A stretch of 64,000 nt of DNA from positions 67,048,698 to 67,112,697 of the forward strand of contig CM031620.1 of assembly GCA_018398815.1 (NCBI GenBank), given 5' to 3'. The notes under the pieces were generated by a model that did not search any database, had not been told where the DNA came from, and saw only the letters and a program-made list of their open reading frames with translations. This DNA is from Conus ventricosus (lineage: Eukaryota > Mollusca > Gastropoda > Neogastropoda > Conidae). The first letter of the stretch is position 1, and the number at the start of each line of letters is the position of its first letter. The translations under genes and the position numbers were made by a program. Positions 16,441-28,200 of this stretch are shown here, one piece after another.

Positions 16441-16870
16441 AATAAATTTTGTTCATTTTTATTCACCAATATTAACAAACAAAAAACACAACGGGCATAC
16501 CAAAGACGATAAACACGAATTTTTTTGCTCTTTTGTTTTTCGATTATGATAAAAGTCGCTGAATTTTGGTTGGGGGCAATGTCCCCCGATTGGGTTTTCC
16601 TGTTACAAAATAAAATTTTTTTAAACGCTTTTATCACCAACTTTAAATGTGAAAGCTGCTTTTCCCCGTTTTTTTTGTGTAAACGTTAATAAAATCAAAA
16701 TGCTCAATTTTTCTGCTTTTCATAGTAAACTTGCGCTGTGGCAAAATTTGCTCCTAGCTTTGTTTTTTTCTTTTTCTCTCGCCGCTTTCCCCCAGTTTTA
16801 AATAAAACCCTTTTTTTAAAATTTCTTTTCCGCTAAAAAACAAACGCATTTAAACCCCAGCGCCCCAAAC
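16440..16870 (-). pseudogene. Small conserved protein m1, copy A
   Basis: Located directly upstream of the integrase on the same strand, as in B and D. Traces of the proline plus aromatic block (PP then a FYxP-like segment) and a C-terminal hydrophobic stretch are visible on the minus strand at about 16,470-16,590. In D this is an about 129-codon protein. Its function is unknown to me. The frame is destroyed by run-length errors. Confidence 0.4.
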
Positions 16871-16929
16871 AACATTACATGAAGGGCCCTTTTTTTAAAA
16901 TGTATTTTTTTTTATTTTAAAAATTGATA

Positions 16930-17150
16930 AAATGGCTGGAATTATTCCTTGCTTAACTAAAAAATCTTTCGTAGCAAAAGAAGCGGAAAAATTGCAATCA
17001 GCTTTGCTGATCTTTAAATCTTTTTTGCCAAAATCTGCCAGTTTTATTTTAACAGGCTTTTACCAAGATTTTGTACCTACACTTTGCCCCCCAATAACAG
17101 CAGAAAGGGGAAAAAAAGATTGGGAACAGTTTTTTCGTGCTCATTTTTAA
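16930..17150 (-). pseudogene. Small membrane-type protein m2, copy A
   Basis: Read on the minus strand, the region begins at an ATG near 17,148 (MSTK) and ends in a KDFLVKQGII-like block, matching the end of the D paralogue (KDFLVTQGII). Length is about 75 codons. It lies between m1 (-) and s (+). Function unknown; the hydrophobic segments suggest a membrane protein. Confidence 0.45.
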
Positions 17151-17189
17151 AAAAAAAAAATAATTAAAATTAAAAAAAACCAAAAACAG

Positions 17190-17650
17190 CGATGATCACT
17201 ACAGCTACAGGGAGCCCAAACCTTCCTGAACTTAGAATGACCAAGTTGAAGACCAAACTATTTGTCCAAAAAGGGAAAAGGGTGTATTCTTTGGGAGCAT
17301 GTGGAAAAACAAAACAGTAAACCCCGGGAAAAGAATTCAGCATAGACAGATTTAACAAATGGCGCCACAAGACATTTTGGGAAATATTTACAACGGTATG
17401 GAAAACGCAAAAGGGTCAAGAAAAAAAAAAAGGTGTGGGCAAACGGGTTTTTAGTTTTTACACTAAACTAGTTATTTGATTTGCGCCCGATTGAATTTTG
17501 AAAAAAGTTTTATTTATGATTTTTAACCCAGGATCCAGTTTTAAAAAAAGTCATTTGAGTCCTAAAGGGTGCGATCTGTATTACAGAAATTTTGGGAAAA
17601 TTATTGGGCGCCAGTATCGGGGGATAAAAAACTTTTAATCATATAGATTT
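17190..17650 (+). pseudogene. Small conserved protein s, copy A
   Basis: Plus-strand fragments around VYSLGACGKTKQ (about 17,282) match LYSLAACGKTRQ in element D. A CDLYYR-like block near 17,570 matches CDMYYS of D. It lies divergently from m2, as in B and D. The function is not known to me. Frames are broken. Confidence 0.5.
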
Positions 17651-18440
17651 TGTTCCCTTTAAAAAAAAAACCCAGGCCCCAAAAGAATCAGCAAATCAGA
17701 AAACACTGAATTTAGGGGGAGAAAAATGCCCTAAAAACCTCCCCATTTCCGGCGTGTTGCACCCGGAAAAAAATTAGCAGAGTGAACAAACAAAAAAAAT
17801 TAATGTTACAATACAGAAAAAAACCCTAATGAAAAACAAACACCGCCAACCCCCAGAACAATTGATTCAATGCCCTGCTAAAAAACACCAAAAAAAACAA
17901 GTTTAATCAAAAACCTAAACGCCCAAAAACTTCCTGGAATATTGAACTTAAAAAAGTTGTGGCTTTGAGCGCCATTGCTGCGGGGGGTTATTTTCGTTAT
18001 AAAATAAAAAAACAACGCTGGGGAAAAAAAAAGGAGTCAAAAAACATCTCAACCACTAAATACAGAAACCAAACAAAAAAGCTTTCCAAACCGCCAAACA
18101 AAAGAACATTTTGATCCATTTCAAATGCAAAAAAAAAACATTTTTTTTTCTTTGGGTAAAAAAGAAACATGGCGGATTATTTTTTGTTTAAAAAGATGGA
18201 GTCCCAAAAATAAAGACATGGAGTCTAAAAAAAACAATTTTCCCTAACCAGAAATTTTTAAAACAATTTTGGTTGCTTACGATGTAAAACTTTATTAAAA
18301 TCTATGCTGACCGATCCGCGCCCAAGGGCCCCAGACAAGACAACCCCCGACATGCGCTTTTTGAGGCGGGATTTTTACTATATTTGACATCAAATATTTA
18401 AGACAAAAAAAAAAGATTGTATTGTTTTTTTTGATAAATT
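17650..18440. other. Right arm of element A, no gene read
   Basis: Collinear with element B at about 33,760-34,550 (shared CATGGAGTCTA/CATGAAGTCTA and ATGCTGACC/TTGCTGACC landmarks). Smeared AT-rich sequence; no protein recognised. In element D the corresponding interval holds a start-less minus-strand frame, but I cannot show its equivalent here. Confidence 0.4.
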
Positions 18441-18760
18441 TTAAGATAACTTTAAAAAGAACTTGGCTGTACTTAAAGGGGAAATTAAAATTTAAAAACT
18501 TGAGGTGACTTGATCAAAAAATTAGAATTACTTTGGGGGTTACTTTGATAAGAACTTAGAAGGACTTTAGTAAAACTTGAGGAAAGACGAGTAAGAACTT
18601 AAAAAGTGACTTTTAGTAAGAACTTTGAAATGACCTTTAGTAAAACTTAAAAAATGACTTGAGTAAGAACTTTGGGGGGGGGGAAGGGGGGGGGGGGGGG
18701 GGGGGGGGGGGGACTTTAGAAAAACTTTAGGAAGGGGTTGGAAATAAGAACTTAAAAATG
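18440..18760. repeat. Degenerate ACTTGAGTAAGAACTT repeat array, element A
   Basis: Imperfect copies of an ACTTGAGTAAGAACTT-type unit (about 20-24 bp) recur from about 18,440 to 18,760, interrupted by a G-run at about 18,676-18,712 that is probably artefactual. Element B has the same array at 34,550-34,800. Element D has a related AAGTACAAGT array at 61,000-61,330. The conserved position after the s gene suggests a functional or terminal-proximal repeat block. Confidence 0.6.
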
Positions 18761-18779
18761 ACTTGAGTGTGTCCTTGGG

Positions 18780-19850
18780 CTATTCCCTTTTCTGCAAACA
18801 GAAATGATTAGCTTTTGCTCGCAAAGGGGATCCCCCCCCGCGGAGGTTTCGTCAGCTAATTACCCGTTCACTAAACTAAAAACGGGCCGATGTACCTGTT
18901 GCTGCCTGGCACACCTTATACGCCTTGCCACAATCCACGAACCCGTAATTTGGCTGCGCGCAAGTTCCTCCACCAAAACTTTCATGAAAAATTTGGCGGA
19001 CAACAGTAAAATTCGGGTTTGGGTTTAAAACCCGTCATGCGGGAGTTGAAACTTCCTGCACGAAAGGTTTTTGAAAACGGGAGGGGTGACAAGATTTTCT
19101 GACCGTGGAAAAGGGAATTAAGAGAGAGTCGGAAAAGGAAAGGGATATGTATTGCAATATGTGGTGCAATGTTAGGAAGTGGGAAAGTTTCAAAATTAGA
19201 AAAATGAAAGGAGTGCTTTGGGTTTTCCAGTGAAAATTTAAACCCCTTTCCCGCAAGGGTTTTAACAAAAAATTGGGAAAATGAAACTGCAACTCTGCCT
19301 GAACCCGCCTTTTACTTCTCAAGTGAAAATTAACCTTGCATTCAACGGTTTATTTAAAATTTTACCAAATGTTTCAAAATTTCCCCGAAAAATTTCCAAA
19401 AACAAAACTAAGAGCAAGGGTACATAAAAAAAAAACTGAATTAGGGAAAAAAAAAAACAAATAAAGGAAAAATTAAAAAAAAAAAGACCCCACGTTTGCA
19501 AACCGAACCTTAACAACCCGTTGAAAAAGGAAATTGATGAAGAGGGAAAAGGGGAATCAAAGGGGTTTTAAAGCAACTTTAAAACAAGGGATGGGGGTGA
19601 TTCATCGACAGTTTTTTCAACTCCCACTTTTTAGGGTGCCCTTCCGGGGGGGCCACCGGAAAAACAATTCGGACTATTTTTTACCCTGGGGCAAAACCCC
19701 TTTACTTTTGGGTTGAAACCCTACATTATTTCTTTCTGTTGCAAAAAAAAAAGGCATTGAAAACGTAGCAAGGATTCACAAAACATTTAAAAAAAGTTTT
19801 TTTAAATTTTAAATTTTTAGTTTTTTTTTAAAAAAATTTTAGCATTTAAA
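18780..19850. other. Subterminal region of element A, no gene read
   Basis: About 1 kb between the short-repeat array and the right TIR. Open frames exist (for example minus strand 19,035-19,322) but none resembles a known protein, and the sequence is smeared. No counterpart was found in B. Confidence 0.35.
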
Positions 19851-20045
19851 AAATGATTGGGTTTTGTGACCGTTTTTTTCTTCCCACATGTTTGTTTGTA
19901 ATAAACCCCTTAAATTTTTTTTGGTTTTTGAAGTCTTACTTTTTCAAAACATAAAACACGGGCTTTAGGTTCAACCCCCCGCCCGAAACTGGTTGAGGGC
20001 GGTTTGGGCCCCCCGACCCCGGGTTTTTAGCTCCCTGCAAAGTAA
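19850..20045 (-). repeat. Right TIR of element A
   Basis: The reverse complement contains, in order, CCCAAACC, CCGCCCTCAACCAGTTTCGG, GTTGAACC, GTAAGACTTC and TTACAAACAAAC, matching the left end of A (3,920-4,105). Its 20-bp core CCGAAACTGGTTGAGGGCGG (19,983-20,002) is the exact reverse complement of 20,477-20,496 in the left end of B. Confidence 0.7.
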
Positions 20046-20430
20046 AATCCCCGACCCTTTCAGGGACATTGACCTCACTCTTGACCGACACCTGCGTACC
20101 ACAACCCAAAAGTGTCCATGTAATAAAATATATATAAAATAAAAAAATTATAAAAATATATATATAAAATATATAAAATAAAAAACCCACCTTAAAGAAA
20201 CTCGCTCCCCTTTCCCGCCACCGCCCCGATGTGGCCCTTTGGGGGTCCCGGGTGGGGCCCCCAAAAAAAAATTTTTCTTACCTTACCTGCTGGCACCCCG
20301 GGAGGAGGTCATTTGCGTTAAAGGGCAATAAAGACAAAAATTTTAAAATAAAAACCACACATTAAAAATTTTAATGTAAAATTTAAAAAACAAGTATAAA
20401 AAGGAATCTTAAAACTATCTAAAAAATTTG
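20046..20430. other. Spacer between elements A and B
   Basis: Roughly 385 bp of AT-rich, partly smeared sequence with a TATAAAATA-type run near 20,125-20,180. No gene seen. If real, it is host DNA separating two head-to-tail copies. Confidence 0.4.
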
Positions 20431-20600
20431 TTTCTAGCGGCTTGAGAAACGGGGGAAATGCCAATCCTAACCACATCCGCCCTCAACCAGTTTCGGGGGG
20501 ATGCGCCCCTGGATTGGCATTTCCTTTTTCCTGACAATAAAAAAAACGATTATCACAAACAAAACATTACTGGTAGGGTTACCCTTTTTAAAATTAATTT
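20430..20600 (+). repeat. Left TIR of element B
   Basis: Contains CCGCCCTCAACCAGTTTCGG at 20,477-20,496, the reverse complement of the right TIR core of A. An additional local inverted repeat (GGAAATGCCAATCC at about 20,453-20,466 with GGATTGGCATTTCC at about 20,511-20,524) could fold into a hairpin. Confidence 0.65.
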
Positions 20601-20639
20601 AATTTTTACAAAAACTTTTTAGATTTTTTTTTTTTTTAA

Positions 20640-21290
20640 AACCTGTTTTTTTCCTGATTTTTTTCAAAACATTTTTTTCCCGCGCAAACATTCATAAAAA
20701 GATCTCTGTCTTTCAGTTAAAAATAAAAAACATTTTTAAAACTGTTCCCCAAAAGGTTTTTTTAAAAGGGGTTTAAATATTTTTGACAAAAAATCCACAC
20801 ATTTTCCCCATCATGTCTTCTGCTGAAAGCCAGTTTTAAACAAAGTGTTTCTCTTTTTAACAATATATTTTCTGCTAAAAGTCTCTAAATAAAGAGTTCG
20901 CTTTTCCCCCCCAAACACTTTATAAAAGTTTTCCCTAAAAAATCACTCAGTTTAGTGCAAGGAAATAAAACAAATAAACGTCTCTTTCGGGCCAAAATAA
21001 ACCTTCTATCATGTAGTTTTGGGTTCCTTTTAAGTTTGGACGGGAAAATCAAAAATATAATCAAAATTAAAACGATAAACTGTTTGTAATAGGTTGGGAA
21101 AAAAATTGTTTTTCCCCCACAACCTTTTGCCCACAAATTAATGCCCCAATGAGGTTTTTTGCCCATAAATTTTAAGCCCATAGTTTTAAAAACTTTTTTA
21201 AAATCTAATCCATTATTATTTTTTTTAATGTTCCGCCCAAAAAACCGGGCCCAGTATAATAAAATCCTATAGGCCAAATTGTGTAACATT
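20640..21290 (-). pseudogene. ATP: Packaging ATPase (HerA/FtsK type), copy B
   Basis: On the minus strand a 134-codon frame (20,885-21,289) contains a PHW...GCGGKT block that fits a P-loop with its lysine, at the same relative place as the PHC...GCGET block in element D. It continues with a TKLSDF segment matching DKLSDC of D. The C-terminal LKDFR-type region falls in smeared sequence at about 20,640-20,800. The predicted role is ATP-driven DNA packaging. Unlike D, this copy appears to keep the Walker A lysine. Frames are broken by run-length damage. Confidence 0.6.
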
Positions 21291-24200
21291 AATCCAATTT
21301 ATTTCCCTGTAAGATTTTTTTCTATTTAAGTCAACTTTCAAATTTTTTGTTGCTTGTTTTTATCCCCTTAATATCCTCACCTTTTGAAGAACGCAAAGGT
21401 AATTTTAAGTTTTTTAACGTCTAAGTTTCCCCATTTAATTTTAAATTCCTTTTATAAGAAAAAGGGCCCACTAACGCCCAAAACCCCCAAACCCTCTCCT
21501 AAATTTTTAAAGGGACAAAAAATTTCAAATATCAGGGTAACGTGTCTCCTAATTTTCTGTTGGGGAAAGAACTGTAATTTTGTAGAAGCTTTCTTTAAAG
21601 ACCGTTTTTTTTCTGTGGAGGTTTGTATGTTTTTTCCCTTTCGGCGTTATTTAATCTCTTTGGGGGACTTTTTGTCGTCCGGCAAAAGACTTACATTTTA
21701 TGGGGCCCCAAAATTTAATGCTTTTCTAAAATTTTTTTTGACGGCTAAAAAAATTAAAAGGGGTTATGAATTAAAATTTTAAATTTCCCATTCTAAATAT
21801 GGTTCTAAGTGCCTTTTTGCTGTGGGTTTTTCGAAAAATATTTTATATTTACTGGCCAGAAATTATTTGCTTTACATTGCTATTTTGGTTCTGGGTTTGG
21901 GAAAAAATTTTTTGTTTTTCCTAACCTCTTTGCTTTTAAATAATCCCCAATCTTTAGGGGGTATCAAAACCATACAAAGCCCTATCTCACCTTTTTGTTC
22001 AAAGTCCGCAACGTCGAAAGGGGTTTTTTAAAAATTCTAAGGTTATACACCTTCAGGCAATGAAAACCCCTAAATTTTCGGGCCCCAAACCGACATTTTT
22101 TTTTAGTACAAATCTTTTTTTTTTCCCAAAAACCAAGTTATTTTTATAAACATTTTACGATTTTTTTCCCTGTTTTTGGGGCCCTGTGATTTTTACATTA
22201 AATAAATCTGACCCTCCACAAGCAATTTTTTTTAACCCTGTAAATTGGGGGGAATTGTATAATTTCATAATCGCAATATGCAGTTTTCCCCCTGTTTGGA
22301 AAGCCTTAAAACATTTTGGGGGGCCTTCCATCATGAAAGTTTTCATCAGTGTTTAGCTCACCCAAATGAACAAGAGTAATGAATGTAAGCAAGACGAGCG
22401 GATTTTCCCCCTTTAAATAATATTTTTTGGTTTGACGTAACTTTTAAAACATGAAGGGCTCGTTTTGGCAGTTGTAAAGCCTAACATTTTACTAGCTCTT
22501 CATCAAAATAGAAACCCTACTTCTTCTTTTCAGGTTTCAAATGAAAAAAAAAGTTTTCCAGTTTTGCATTGTTAATTTTGAGGTAATGTAAAAAGTTACT
22601 CATTGCTTCTTTTAGGGAGAAAAAAACCCGTAAAAAACCCAAATCGGGAAGGGTTTTAACGGGCTAAAAAATTGTCCTCTTTTATCAATTTTTTTAAATT
22701 TTTTATTATTTTTTCTTGGTTTTCACTTATTTTAAAACCAAACAAACTTTGTAAAAAATTTCAAGGGTGCCCCTTTTTTGGGTTCCGAAATCGTTTTTAA
22801 AACAGCATGTTTTTAAAAAAACAAAGGAAAGGGGTTTTGGGGTTTTGTTTTTGTTACCCCCCTTTTTTAAAAAACCCCCAAATTTAAAAAATAAATTGCT
22901 TTTCAAATTACTGATGCAAAATATTTTTTGGGGGCCCACAAAAATTTAAAAATATACCCCCGGCCCAACCCCGACATTTTTTTTTTTTGGGGACTCATTT
23001 GGGATGCCTTTCAAGAAAAGGGTAAATTACTCCTTTAAACCGATATTTTAAACCCCCCCTAAAAAAAAAAGGGACTACATCCCGAAAATTTGGGGTTTGG
23101 GCCCATCCGATGTTTTTTTAAAAACCCCAATTTAAAAACTTTGCTGTGTTTTGTCCCAACAACTGGGTGTGGGTACGTATGCTGATCATTTAAATCATCC
23201 TGACCCTTTTGGGGTGGGGTCGGGTCGGGAATTTCATTTTTTTAAAACCCCAACCAGGGTATTTTGGCCCTAAAACTGCACCCCCTTTGGGGAAAATGAC
23301 AAAACTTTTAACCCATTCAGCAACAGAAAAAGGCCCTTTGAAGGTTTTTAAAAAGGGATTTGAAAACGAATTAAATTTTAAATTTTAAAAGGACGATTTT
23401 TAAAAAAAAGTTGGACCGCAATGGGGGTCGGGGCCCCCTTTATTTTTGGGGGGCGCGCACAAAAAATTAACTTTTGACTGGCATCCCCCTTTAAACCCCA
23501 TCTTTCTCTTCAGGCAAAACTTTTTCCCCCTGGGGTCTAAAGAGCAAAAAGTTTTAAAAACAGCATGGAAACTTTATCTTAGACATTTCAAAGGGCCAAT
23601 TTAAGGGGAATAAAACGAAAAAACACTCATTCGTACTTAGTTTGGTGTTTTCTGGGGGGTTCGAAAGCACAGACAAGGTCGGGCATAATTAATCCTTCTA
23701 CTGGCTTTGATGCACAAAAAAAATTTACTTAGCAAATTTTAAGGACCCCCATTAATTCTCCCTTTGTTTTTTACCTTAAAAGTATTAAAAGGTCCCAAAA
23801 AGTTTTACATCCCGGAAAAGATCGAAATAGACTTTGCTGTTGGCACGGGTTTTATATGCCCCTTCTGACCTCGACTCCAGGGGGAACCCAATAAAAAACT
23901 AAAAAACAATGAAATCCTTGTTGGGGGCCCAATGAACAAAAGGGTCGGAAAAAAACGCCCATAAATTCTGACCCAGTAATTTACAAACAATAAAAAAAAA
24001 AGGATGGCCCCCCCCAAAATTTAAAAGGTCAAAAAAAACCCCGGAGGTCCAAAGCCCCCAAAGACCTTTTGAAGTCAAAAATAATGACCAGGGAAATATG
24101 AAAAGCCCGCACTATTTTGGTTTTAACTTTTTTTGGAAATTATTTGGGGTCTTTATTTTACTAAATAGAAACCCCGACTTTTAAAAGACAACTAATGCCC

Positions 24201-27200
24201 AAGTTCCCTGGGGCCCAAAAAACCCAACCCTACTTTGCTTGCGGGTAAAAAAAACCCAGCAAACAACCCCCCCAAAAAATACCGGAAAGAGCCCTATAGC
24301 TTTCCCAGCTATTTTTTTTTTAAAAACCCCCCAAATGATCAAGTTTTTTTTTTACCCTTGATTTATCAGGTGGTGATGGGGGGGGGGAGGGCGGCGGGGG
24401 CACTGAATTTTTGACCACCCCCCGCCTGTAAACCCAAATCACCGGGGTACATTGCAAATCCAAAGGGCCCGGGTTATAACGTTGCTAATGTGAAAACCTT
24501 GTTTCCTCAAACAGTGTTTTTATTCGTTTCTAGTGTTGTGTTTCTTTTAAAAAAATTCTTCGGATAGTTTTCTTTTTTCTGGTCATTTGGGGGGTTCGTA
24601 ATTGTTCTCGGGTAGTAGACAAAACTTCTAGTTTCCGTTTTTTAAAAATTTTATTTAGTCTTGGGGGTTATTTTTTTCTTTAACCACCCAAATTGGCGCC
24701 CTTTCCCCTCAGCGATTTTTTTTTTTTCTCTTTCTAACCTCATCTGGGTTTATCAGTTTGCTATACTGTTTGTCTTTTTCGCTTCTAAAAATTTCCCTCA
24801 AAGCCCCGAAAAGGGGCCCCTCTGTTTTCTCGGGGGTTTGGGGGGGCGTAATATTTTTTGGGTTCTGTTTCTTCTGAAAAACTGGTTTCTCCCTTCTTTT
24901 TCATTTGTTTTTTTTTCCTACTTTTGGGAATTAAATCTAAATTTTCCTTTTTGGGGGTTTTTTGGGAGTTTTTTTGTATGTTTGAAGTTTAGCAACGCCC
25001 CCTTTTAAATTGGGGGGGGGTTTTTAAAACAATGCGGGGCGTTTCCCTCGTTTGCACGGGCCTTTTTTTAAATTTTGTTTCATCCCAAAAACCCTTTGGG
25101 GGGGGCCCTTTTTTATGCGAAAACTAAAATTTTTTTCTCGGGGGGGCCCGTTTTTTCACAAAAAAAAAGGCCACCTTTTTTTCAAATCGGGGACTAAAAA
25201 TTGGGGGGGGTTTCCCTGGGCCCAAAAACTTTTGAAAAATGCCCCGGCTGAACTTTCTTTTAATTCCGCTGCAATGAGAGCTTTGGGAGCGATCCCTGTA
25301 AAAAAGGACCCCTTTTTAAACTCATGGTCGCCCCTCCAGCACCCAAAACAGTAAAACTTAAAATTTTTTAAACCCTCCCCCCCTTTTTTTAAAAATAATT
25401 AACTTTTTTTTTTTTTATAAAAATTCACAAGCAAAAGGGCCCGTTCAAAACCCCATAGAAACGAAAGAACCCCAGGCTTTAAGGGAAAAAAAGGGAAATT
25501 TTTAATATTCCCAAAATAATCCATTACTTTTGATCCCGGATAAAAATTTTTAACTGTAGATTTCCAGCCCTAGGAGGGGGATGATGTGATTGTCCAAAGG
25601 CTCTGCCCCGCTTATTTTAAAAATAAAACTTGCTTCAACAACAGCCCCAAACGAACTTTTGGGCCAGAATCGGGGACGGGGGCAATCTTTAAGAAAATTT
25701 CTAAAAAAAAATTGGGGGGAAAAGAAATATTTTCTTTCACAATGAAAACATTTTTTTAAACCTTTTTTGGGACCCCTATGGCAAACCCGGGGATAAAAGG
25801 GGCCCCGATTTTTGCGTTTAAGGGAAATTAAAAATGAAGTTTGCACTAAACATAGAATAGGCCTAAAGATGCGAACCCCGGGCCCAAAAAAGTATTAGCT
25901 GAAAAGTTCTTATGGAACGTTTTTTCCATACCCTTAGTTTTTGAGTTGTTAAAACCCGCTTTGCCCCATACTTTAAAGGGACTTTAAAAAGAAGATTGCC
26001 TATAAAACTAATTTTTTAAGGCCCTAAAAACAGGGTAAGCCTTTGGGCCCCTTGGGGGCTGTGTCAAAACCAAATTTGGGAACATAGGCCAAAAACCCCC
26101 AAAAGGGTTTTAACATCAAAAGGTTGTTATGTTTCTGCATGTTATGTGGGGTTTGGCTTCGTCGTGACAAGCCCTACAAACATTATCATCTCCCAAATCC
26201 CCCGAAGTCGGAGTGGGCCCTGCCCATGGGGGGGGGGGAAATTCAAAAACGGTCACACACGAAATTTGTTCTCATCCCAGCTGATGCTTTTGGGGGCCAT
26301 AGGTTCAAATACTTGGGCTTTTTTGGGTTTATCCCGGGAAAGTTTTTTAGCCGGGGGTACACAACAACAACAACAACTCCCAAAACATGTTTTTCTTTTC
26401 AAAACCGGGCCCACCGAAGCAAAGTCCCAAGCTTTTCTGACACCTCGTTAGATTTTTGGCCCGTTGTTAGCAACCCAATTTAGCAAGCTTTTGAGAAAAC
26501 AATTTTGGGCCCGATTAGCAAATATTACGAAAGAGTGCAGCACTTTCAACAAAACCCTAAAAGCGGCGGCCCCACAATAGGGGAATTTTTTGGGGCCACA
26601 CAAGATTTTTTAAAGGGAATTTTTTTGCGGGGGAAAGTTTGAAGAACCATTTAAAGCAAACTAAAATTTTTTTAACCAAAATAACGAAATTTAAAATGTA
26701 CAATTGAGGGTAGTCCTAACCAAATCTACGCTAGGGGGTTTTTAAACCTTACCCATCTTTTTGGATGAAAATAAAAAAAACTGTTTGGAGGGGGGGGGTA
26801 GAAACCCCAACATTTTGACCTTGTGTTTTTAAAGATCTACTTCTTCACAGCTTTAGACTTGATCATTTTTTAAACAACAAAATACGGCTTATAGATTGAC
26901 CAAAATTTCGACAGAGGATAATCAGTTGTATGGAAGGGGGGGGAGAGGGTTAAGACAAAAATAAAAAATTAAAATTTTGATAAAAAAAAGGGCCAAAAAA
27001 CCACTTAACGTGTATTTGTTTTTATTTATGTTGCGCAGTGAATTTTAAAAAAAAAACGAATTAAAAGATAAAAATACTAAATTTTTTTTATTTTAAAAAC
27101 CCTGTCGGGTTCGCTTTAAATCCAAAAGAAAACCTAAAGAAAAATTAGCAGGCAACTTGCTGCATAAAGGCAACATCGACTCTGGAAGGCCTTTCTCTGC

Positions 27201-28200
27201 TGCTGTAGAACCCCTGAAAAAAAAACCTTCAATTAAAAAACATTCCCACAAAGGCAACAAAAACTAGAGAAAAGACCTTTAAAAATACGGGGAAAAAGCC
27301 AAGGGAGGTTTATTCGTCCCCTTTTAATGCTTTTACCTAGTTAATACTGGAGAAATGGGGGAACTATAAGTGCTTATCAGCGGAACGAGTGTAGGTCCTT
27401 AGAAACCCTTGGTGGGGGGCACCCGCACTTTACCTCTAGGGGGGTTTGTCTTTTGCTTTTTTTGGCCTGTGTTCATTAGCCGTGGGTGCTGCAAGCAAAA
27501 AAAAAAAAAACAAAATTCCAAAAAGCACACAGCCATGGTTTCAACTAAAAACAGCTAAACTTAGTTTTTTTTAAATTCTGATAAATTAAAAAAGGCACTA
27601 GCGGACTCAAAAATTACGGATGAAGAATTTAGTCTTTACAGGCTGTTTTTTAATGACTAAAAAAAGACAAAATTTTGATCTTCAAAAAAGGGCAAGGAAA
27701 ATTTTTTTCTCAAAAGCCAAAAACCGTTTCAGTTTAAAAAAGGAATTTTAAAAAAAGTAAAAAAAAACTTTAAACTCTGCTCTAAACAGCTAAACATTAA
27801 AAACCCCAAAAAGGGGTGTTTATACTTTGGGTTTATATCCCAAGCACAAAAAGACCTCGATATTAATTCGATTAAGTATTTTTTTTTAATTTAAATTTAA
27901 ATATTTTGATTTTAAGAAAAAAAAAACTCACATGGTTTAAAAATATATAAAGGGCCCCAGACAATTGTTTAAAAGAAATGCGTAAGGAAAAAAATTTTAA
28001 AAAAAGCAAAAATTTAATCAGTCTTTGGAATCATTGACCAGCAAACTACGGGAAAGTGTTGCTCATCCCTTTTTCTAAATTTTCCGGGTAAATTTACAAA
28101 AACCCGCCATTAAAGTAATTTAGTTTTTTAATCGCCTATGTAACAATAAATGAAGAAAATCTAGAAGTCTGGGCTCAAATAAACAAAAGACTATTTCCCC
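21290..28200. other. Left arm of element B, unreadable
   Basis: Collinear with the left arm of A. A minus-strand stretch near 22,250-22,300 (GGKLHIAIMKLYNS) is supported by a similar string in A near 5,830 (AIMKLYNS), so a gene on the minus strand is likely there, but I do not recognise it. Capsid genes would be expected in this arm from known Polintons; none can be identified. Confidence 0.45.
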
